DNA of 62,624 bases. Origin: CAWFKS01 sp963816435. GTDB lineage: Bacteria; Pseudomonadota; Alphaproteobacteria; Rhizobiales; Rhizobiaceae. A program made the translations under genes and the position numbers. Below are positions 57,319 through 62,624 of the stretch, piece after piece. The DNA lies in assembly GCA_963816435.1 (NCBI GenBank), contig CAWFKS010000022.1, positions 1 to 62,624 of the forward strand, in the 5' to 3' direction. How positions within the stretch are numbered: the first letter of the stretch is position 1; every line of letters begins with the position of its first letter. The notes under the pieces were generated by a model. The model saw only the letters and a list, made by a program, of their open reading frames with translations, ran no database searches and had not been told where the DNA came from.

Positions 57319-60300
57319 ATGCCTGAGTTCCCTGTAGATACCGCCGACCTCGAAGTTCTGTTTGCTGAGGCCACCGAAGGGCGCTACGGCGTCCGTCTGG
57401 CCTTCCTTGACAAGGATCGCGCCCAGCGCGCCGCCGACCGTCTATCGCCTTCCTATGTCCTTCACGGCTCTCGCGAGAGCCTGCACCTGATCTACCTCGT
57501 TTCCGGGGCAGACGGCGAGATCGCAAAAGCATTGGTCGCCGATTTGCAGACAGAAGACGACGCCGAGGCGTTTGCCGAGTTCGATCTGATCGGGCCGGAT
57601 GATACTGATTTCCGCCTGCACGATGACGATGCCACGCACCTTGCAAATGGCGGGACGTTTACGGTCTACGCGGTCGCGGAGATTGAGGCTGCGTTCTTCG
57701 AGGATGCCGCTGAGTCTAGCGCAGAGCCGGAAATTTACAACGACGCTGAAATCCGCAACGGTCCAATCAATCCTGAGTTCCTGAACAGAGGCGTCAGGAT
57801 TGCCCGCGCGCCCGGCAGCGATCAGACGTTTTGGGCCGTTTCGCCGGAGACACGATTCGGCGACGTTCTGGCCCACTGGTTCACGAAGCACGCGACACAT
57901 GAAGAAAAGAACAATTGGGCGACTGTGTTTGGCTCACTCGTGGAGGCCGACCCTGACACGCTCAAAAAGATCGAAGCACAGGCGGGCTGGAAGAAGCCTC
58001 GGAAAGCAGGCAATGGCGAAGTGTGGCCCATCAAGAAGCTGCCGCCCGGCTACCAGTGGGCCGTCCGCAACAACAATCTTGTCGGCGCTATTTATGCCGT
58101 GGGTATCGACGTTGACGACGGCACCCCATTCGAAGACGCATGCGCGATGGTCGAAAAGCTTGGCCTGTTCGGCTTGCTCTACACGACGCATAGCCACGGC
58201 AGCACGTCGCTGGAAATTGACTATGAAAAGCTGCGCAAGTGGTCGGCACGTGAAGGCAACGTTGTCGAAAAAGAAGAGCTTACGACTGAGCACGTGCGGG
58301 CATTTCTGGCGGCTGAGGGGAAATACAAGCTGCACGTGAATGCGAGCGCCCGCTTTGACCGCTGGGAGCAAACGGCCAAGGGGATCATGATCTATGTCGA
58401 TATCGATCCGATCGACAAGTTCAGAGCAGTTTTCCTCTTGGACAAGCCATACATCCCGTCAAGCTTCAAGATGTCTTCGGCCGATGTCGCGACGCAGTGG
58501 AAGGAGATCGTCCTCGGCGTGGGGAAGCTGCTCGGTATGAAGCCGGACAAAAAGGCAACCGATCTCGCGCGGCTCTTCTATGAGCCGGTCCATCATCCCC
58601 TCCGTCCGGATTCCAAGATCGTCATCTATGCGGGCGACCATCTGCTGGACTGGGAGCAGGTTGAACGCGTCAAAGATGACCGGAACACGAGCAGCGCCGA
58701 TCCCGACCGCTTTGTTGTCGAGAGCGTTGATCTTCGGGTGTGGGCCAAGCATTTCGCCGATGCCTTCTTGCCGACCAAACTCTTCGACGCCGAATGCGGT
58801 GAGCGCATCGTCAAGCGGCAGGGCGAAGGGAAATTCACCGTCCAGTGCCCGCACGACGGCGATCACTCGAATCCGGGTGATCCGCGAGACTACGGTTCGT
58901 TTGTCGCCGATGGCGATCATGACAGCTTCGCTTGGGGATGCTCGCACGACGGCTGCGAGGGCCGTGACCGGCTCGACCGGATCAAGCAGGCAATCGAGGA
59001 AGGATGGTTCGGTATCGAGGCGCTGACGGACCCTGACTATAGCTTCATGCCGGAAGACGATTTTGCCGACGCGCTGGCGGCATTCGAAAAGGAGAACGCC
59101 AAAGCGCTTACGCGGCGACGGCAAGGTAAGAAGCGGGCGAGCGGTTCGGGTGCCGACTTTGCCGTGATCCTCGGCGTTGACGGTTATCTTGAGTTTGCTG
59201 AGGAGGGCCGTTTTTATCTAGGCGGACATGAAGCCCGTCCGTGGATTTTCGACAAAGTATCCGAGCTACCGGCATGCGTGGCCTTCCGCATCGTCGCAGT
59301 TGCCGTGGATGCGTTTGGTGGCAGTGCAACAATCACCATTCAGTATGAAACCCGGCACAACGGCCCGCGCGAACTTACCTTCGAAAAAGCACTGATCTAC
59401 CGCAAGGCTGAGTTGCTGGAGCGCCTTGCTGCCAACCTGTTCCCGATGGACGACGAAAACGGTGTCGTAGCGCTATTCAAGCTTCTCGACTTCCCCGTGG
59501 ACACGCTGCTTGTCGAGCGCACGGGATGGCACGCTGGCGCATTCCTTCATCCAGGTGGTGAAGTCATTGCGGGTGCCGCTTCAATCAACGAAGACGACAT
59601 GGACGCGCTGGAGGAGTTACGCGGACTGGTATCCAAGCTTCGCCTCCGTGGTGGTGCCGTTCGCGGTGACTGGAGCCGTGGCAGCCTCGACGGGTGGAAG
59701 GTTGGGGCGGCCACCTGCTTCAAGAATGGTGCGGCCGATCGCGAGCAGTTCGCACTTGGGGTCATGATGGGCGGTGCCGGCATAGTCGCCGACTTTCTCG
59801 ACGTCCAAGACCTGCCGATATTCAACTTTAGCGGCCGGACCTCGCACGGGAAGTCAAGCTCTGCGAAGGCAGCGGCAACGGTGTGCGCCGCGCCAAACAA
59901 GAACGGCAATTTCCACACCCTGAACAAGACCGACAACAATATCGAAGGCGTGCTGTCGGCGCGATCGGGGATCACAATGATCTTTGACGAGGGTAAGACG
60001 ACGAAACCGGATGTGCTCGAAGCGATCGTTTGGAAGATCGCCTCCAAGGTAGGAAAAGGACGCGCCAAGCAGGACGGCGATACCCGCCCGGAGAAGGAAT
60101 TTAGCGGATTCGTCACGATGACGGTCGAAACTCCTTTGGCCCAGCTTCTCGCCAACGCTGGAAAGACGCAGCCTGGCGGATTTAACGTTCGCGTCTTGGA
60201 CATCGACATCACCGGCGCGAAGCCGCTCGATGGGGAGGAGAACGTCGAATTGTTCGGAGGTCGCGTGCGGCATGAGCATGTGCCCGGCGCGCTCGACGTG

Positions 60301-60936
60301 ATGGCCGAGAACTACGGCCACGCATGGCGACCAATCGTTCGTCGGTTGCAGGAGCTTGGAGTGTCACGCGTGCGCGGAGAGGTGGATAGGCTGGCGACGG
60401 AGATCACCGGCCACGGTGCCAATCCTGCTCAGTCGCGTGCCGCCAAGATTCTGGCATTGGTGTGGTATTCCGGACTCCTGATGCGGGAGCTTGCCCTTAT
60501 CCCGGCCTGTGACCTCACACGGATCATTGCTTGGGCATGGGAGCGTCGCGCCGAGGGCACCGCGACTGATCCTTTCGTGTCGGGTATGCGGACGCTCCTG
60601 AACAATGCGCAGACGCGGCACGGGACCGATATCACGGACTTGGAAGCAGCCGATCATTGGCGTGGCGGCGAGCTTGCGGCGTATCGGTCAGGTAAGCCCG
60701 GCCATGACATCCTGTGCGTCTCGACCAAACCGGGCAAGCTCGCGAAGCTCTGCGAAGTCACCGGCATTACAGACGCGGCATTGCGCAATCTCATGAACAA
60801 GGCCGGTTTGCTGGAGCTTGAAGGAGAGAAGGAGCGGCCGTCGTGGAGCCGGTTGCCGGACAGACGTTCGTTTGCGCACTGGCGGGTGAACATGGATCGC
60901 CTAGCCGAGTTCGTTGAGGCGCACTTCAACGACTGA
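57319..60936 (+). CDS. primase-helicase of mobile element (AEP-like primase, zinc finger, DUF927 ATPase)
   Basis: The protein has 1205 residues. At about 262-267 GIDVDDG, at 288-294 YTTHSHG, then KFRAVFLLDKPY match motifs I-III of archaeo-eukaryotic-type primases. A zinc finger follows (C510 in VQCPHDGDHS; C541 and C546 in CSHDGC), then a DUF927-type ATPase with Walker A SGRTSHGKSS (Lys845) and Walker B MIFDEG (Asp890-Glu891). This order suggests one protein that primes and unwinds for replication of a plasmid, satellite or integrative element. ATG 57319 is used; the ribosome site is weak and a TTG at 57265 is possible. The iteron array begins 19 nt after its stop. Confidence 0.8.
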   Translation: MPEFPVDTADLEVLFAEATEGRYGVRLAFLDKDRAQRAADRLSPSYVLHGSRESLHLIYLVSGADGEIAKALVADLQTEDDAEAFAEFDLIGPDDTDFRLHDDDATHLANGGTFTVYAVAEIEAAFFEDAAESSAEPEIYNDAEIRNGPINPEFLNRGVRIARAPGSDQTFWAVSPETRFGDVLAHWFTKHATHEEKNNWATVFGSLVEADPDTLKKIEAQAGWKKPRKAGNGEVWPIKKLPPGYQWAVRNNNLVGAIYAVGIDVDDGTPFEDACAMVEKLGLFGLLYTTHSHGSTSLEIDYEKLRKWSAREGNVVEKEELTTEHVRAFLAAEGKYKLHVNASARFDRWEQTAKGIMIYVDIDPIDKFRAVFLLDKPYIPSSFKMSSADVATQWKEIVLGVGKLLGMKPDKKATDLARLFYEPVHHPLRPDSKIVIYAGDHLLDWEQVERVKDDRNTSSADPDRFVVESVDLRVWAKHFADAFLPTKLFDAECGERIVKRQGEGKFTVQCPHDGDHSNPGDPRDYGSFVADGDHDSFAWGCSHDGCEGRDRLDRIKQAIEEGWFGIEALTDPDYSFMPEDDFADALAAFEKENAKALTRRRQGKKRASGSGADFAVILGVDGYLEFAEEGRFYLGGHEARPWIFDKVSELPACVAFRIVAVAVDAFGGSATITIQYETRHNGPRELTFEKALIYRKAELLERLAANLFPMDDENGVVALFKLLDFPVDTLLVERTGWHAGAFLHPGGEVIAGAASINEDDMDALEELRGLVSKLRLRGGAVRGDWSRGSLDGWKVGAATCFKNGAADREQFALGVMMGGAGIVADFLDVQDLPIFNFSGRTSHGKSSSAKAAATVCAAPNKNGNFHTLNKTDNNIEGVLSARSGITMIFDEGKTTKPDVLEAIVWKIASKVGKGRAKQDGDTRPEKEFSGFVTMTVETPLAQLLANAGKTQPGGFNVRVLDIDITGAKPLDGEENVELFGGRVRHEHVPGALDVMAENYGHAWRPIVRRLQELGVSRVRGEVDRLATEITGHGANPAQSRAAKILALVWYSGLLMRELALIPACDLTRIIAWAWERRAEGTATDPFVSGMRTLLNNAQTRHGTDITDLEAADHWRGGELAAYRSGKPGHDILCVSTKPGKLAKLCEVTGITDAALRNLMNKAGLLELEGEKERPSWSRLPDRRSFAHWRVNMDRLAEFVEAHFND

Positions 60937-60954
60937 CAGGTTGAGTTCAGACAA

Positions 60955-61324
60955 GTCCGCACCCCGGTCCGCACTGAGTCCGCACTTTTGCCAATTAACC
61001 GCCGGAACGCGCAAACCCTTGCGGTGCAAGGCGTCGGGGCGACTCTGTATTGGACGAGTCCGCACTGTCCGCACTGTCCGCACTTTTGCCAAAAGGGGGA
61101 AGGATTCCCCCGTGTCAGGCTTGACGATGCTGAGCACGGGAATTGCACCCGGTTAAAGGGGCGCGCGAGAGCTATATTTTTCGAAAGTGCGGACAGTGCG
61201 GACAGTGCGCACTTAATTTCTGTCGAAATTACGTAAGTGAGTGTAATACATAGGGAATTTCCGCTCGTCTGTTCTCCACCTGAATATCGCCAAAGTGCGG
61301 ACTTAGTGCGGATTTAGTGCGCAT
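60955..61324. repeat. mirror-symmetric iteron array (four triplets of GTCCGCACT)
   Basis: Forward copies of GTCCGCAC start at 60955, 60967, 60978 and at 61058, 61067, 61076. Reverse copies (GTGCGGAC, some with one or two changes) start at 61187, 61196, 61205 and at 61295, 61306, 61317. Outer triplets are spaced 11-12 bp and inner triplets 9 bp on both sides, so the whole array is a large palindrome centred near 61135. The copy nearest the centre in each triplet continues as CTTTTGCC or CTTT. Between the arms are a hairpin GGGGGA/TCCCCC (61095-61111) and an AT-rich patch (61171-61183). It could be a replication origin, a centromere for ParA or an operator. Confidence 0.8.
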
Positions 61325-61557
61325 TGGTTCGCCAGCCACCGCGCGCTGCACGGGGCCACTACCAGCGCCACCGTCTGCCCAATCGTCAGGACCGGAGCAG
61401 CCCACGGGCAACTGACCGAGGAAGGTGGCGCTGGAGGATCACGAGGGGTGTGGGGCAGCAGGCGCGGGTTAGGCGGCAGGCGGCGACCTGAGCATTGCGA
61501 AGGGCACTGCAACCATCCGAGCCCGAGACCGAGGACGGCAGCCGGTTGAGGGCAGAC

Positions 61558-61870
61558 TTACGTTTGGGCCCACACTGGTTCCCGCCGGACCCGCACACCA
61601 ACCAGCCGCCGCACTGTGATCCTCTCCCGTTCGGCCGCGACCGGCAGGATCACGTCAGCCGTCATACCGTCAGATCGTCCGCATCGTTCGCAGCGCATCC
61701 GCCGCGCGAGAACGTGCACGTCGACATCGCCGAGCAGGCGCTGTAGGTCGGCAGGATCGTAGTGCCTCCGACCCGGACAGTATCGGCATTCGGCCCAAAC
61801 AAGTTGGCCGGCGAGGGCTGCATTGAAAGCGGTAGGATGGTCGATCGGCGTTTGGACGTTTGCTCGGCAT
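61558..61870 (-). pseudogene. small zinc-ribbon protein, one frameshift
   Basis: From ATG 61870 the frame gives MPSKRPNAD; after an apparent extra base near 61843 the neighbouring frame carries HPTAFNAALAGQLVWAE, then CRYCPGRRHYDPADLQRLLG, LARRMRCERCGRSDGM and ends WAQT at TAA 61560-61558. The two CxxC pairs form a zinc ribbon. Short proteins of this layout are common in rhizobial mobile regions, as I recall, and have no known role. The second frame has no start codon of its own, which supports an indel rather than a separate gene. About 103 residues. Confidence 0.55.
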
Positions 61871-62393
61871 GTCGATACGATAGGAACGAATGCCTAGGCG
61901 TGACAAGGTCCAAGATCGCGCATTCTTTTGAATTGGTTGACAAAAATTGTCGCCAAGATTGCCGCGCCGTCGCGAGCCTCCCAGCTTGCTCTACGCTCGT
62001 CGGCAAAAATTGTATTCATATGGTCGAATGTTCTTATATAACATCATTCTAATGAAGCTGTGGGGAGGCCCGGCAGCAGCGATAGATAAGACTTTATGCA
62101 AATTTGAATTGATTATCGACAAGTTCTTAACCTTGCGACTTAAGGTAAACACCAACCGATGCAGTCTTGGAACGGCGACTGTCCGGCATTGTTCTATACA
62201 ACAGGCGATAGCTAATACTTCAATCGAATTTAACTGTTAACCTCAACCGAAGTGTTCCAAAAACCCTCCGGACTCCGGCCGAAAATCCCAATAGAATCAA
62301 TGCCGGATTCCCGGCTCTGGACTGTTCCGAATCCAGTTGATTTTGGAACGAATTCTTGCTAAGTATATCCATGCGTTGCAGGGAGTGCAGAGT
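61871..62393. other. AT-rich region upstream of the recombinase, possible recombination site
   Basis: No gene is supported in this 523-nt stretch. Inverted repeats cluster close to the recombinase start: GTTCCAAAA at 62254-62262 with TTTTGGAAC at 62341-62349, and CTGGA/TCCAG at 62317-62336. Serine resolvases often act at such sites next to their gene, so a res-like site is possible. Confidence 0.35.
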
Positions 62394-62624
62394 ATGCGAC
62401 GAGTGGCTATTTACACGCGCGTTTCTACTGATAGGCAGTCCACCGACAATCAAGAACGTGAACTTCGCCAGATCGCAGAGCGCTCCGGCTGGGAAGTTGT
62501 CGAAGTCTACTGCGATCATGCGGTGAGCGGAGCCAAGGGCAGGGACAAGCGTCCGAACTTCGATCGCATGATCAAAGATGCTACGCGCCGCCGGTTCGAC
62601 GTGGTGATGGCGTGGTCGGTAGAT
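62394..62624 (+). CDS. serine recombinase (resolvase/invertase family), N-terminal fragment
   Basis: The first 77 residues are visible before the window ends. They start MRRVAIYTRVSTDRQ, where the serine of RVSTDRQ is the nucleophile of serine recombinases. SGAKGRDKRPNFDRMIKDA and RRRFDVVMAWSVD follow, the latter leading into the usual DRLxR. GGGAG lies about 9 nt before ATG 62394. Whether it is a short resolvase/invertase or a large integrase depends on the missing C-terminus. It could resolve, invert or integrate the element that carries parA and the primase gene. Confidence 0.9.
   Translation, partial: MRRVAIYTRVSTDRQSTDNQERELRQIAERSGWEVVEVYCDHAVSGAKGRDKRPNFDRMIKDATRRRFDVVMAWSVD

Noticed and set aside
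57047..57337. Small rightward frame before the primase gene
   Set aside because: Low-complexity sequence, no convincing ribosome site, and it overlaps the primase start in another frame.
60955..61324. Array of short repeats considered as CRISPR
   Set aside because: Units are 8-9 bp with 0-4 bp between them and occur in both orientations; CRISPR repeats are 23-40 bp with long spacers in one direction.
61229..61601. Short minus-strand frames between the iterons and the zinc-ribbon gene
   Set aside because: Proline/arginine-rich translations without a consistent start or family resemblance; several frames are open simply because GC is high.

Overview
The window reads as chromosomal DNA of a GC-rich alphaproteobacterium of the order Hyphomicrobiales (Rhizobiales), probably in the Mesorhizobium/Phyllobacteriaceae group. 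The basis is an ActS/ActR redox two-component pair next to mmcB, the order cysG-DUF2849-sulfite reductase-cysH-DUF934, and a rhizobial intergenic palindrome. No species can be named from sequence alone.

Layout. 1-2.3 kb: AT-richer accessory edge with the start of an RTX-type protein, a HEPN-like gene, two broken small genes and tRNA-Pro(GGG). 2.5-7.8 kb: a PaoABC-type molybdenum aldehyde oxidoreductase and a Baeyer-Villiger-type flavin monooxygenase. 8-22 kb: housekeeping genes (trpS, a universal stress protein, nfuA, an L,D-transpeptidase, a MerR regulator, mmcB, actRS, hrpB, DUF1045-phnM-phnN, bfr-bfd, an Ada-like repair regulator, rpsU). 22.3-30.3 kb: a GMC oxidoreductase, the assimilatory sulfate reduction operon, a host-attachment-family protein and proC. 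30.5-50.9 kb: a surface polysaccharide locus with a Wzz/GumC-like protein, flippase, polymerase, three or four glycosyltransferase-type proteins, an AlgD-like sugar dehydrogenase, an AsnB-like amidotransferase, two FemAB/GNAT-like proteins, a cupin oxygenase, a heparinase II/III-like protein and a Tat-exported GH5 hydrolase. 51.2-54.8 kb: an unusual repeat-rich coiled-coil protein, folD and a GlxA-type regulator.

From about 55.18 kb to the right edge the content changes. A 19-nt tRNA 3'-end remnant (probably tRNA-Leu) is followed by a translationally coupled ParA/small-protein pair. Then come a 1205-residue primase-helicase, four triplets of a 9-bp repeat in mirror-image arrangement, a small zinc-ribbon protein and the start of a serine recombinase. 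I read this as one end of an integrative or plasmid-like element. It is the best candidate here for an undescribed system: a partition ATPase, a primase-helicase and a palindromic iteron array that could be its origin or centromere.

Caution. Many genes from about 15 to 49 kb, and a few short ones near both edges, are interrupted by single-base indels, mostly insertions in GC-rich runs. They include conserved genes such as proC, cysG and hrpB. This looks more like residual sequencing error than biology, so the pseudogene labels there are provisional.
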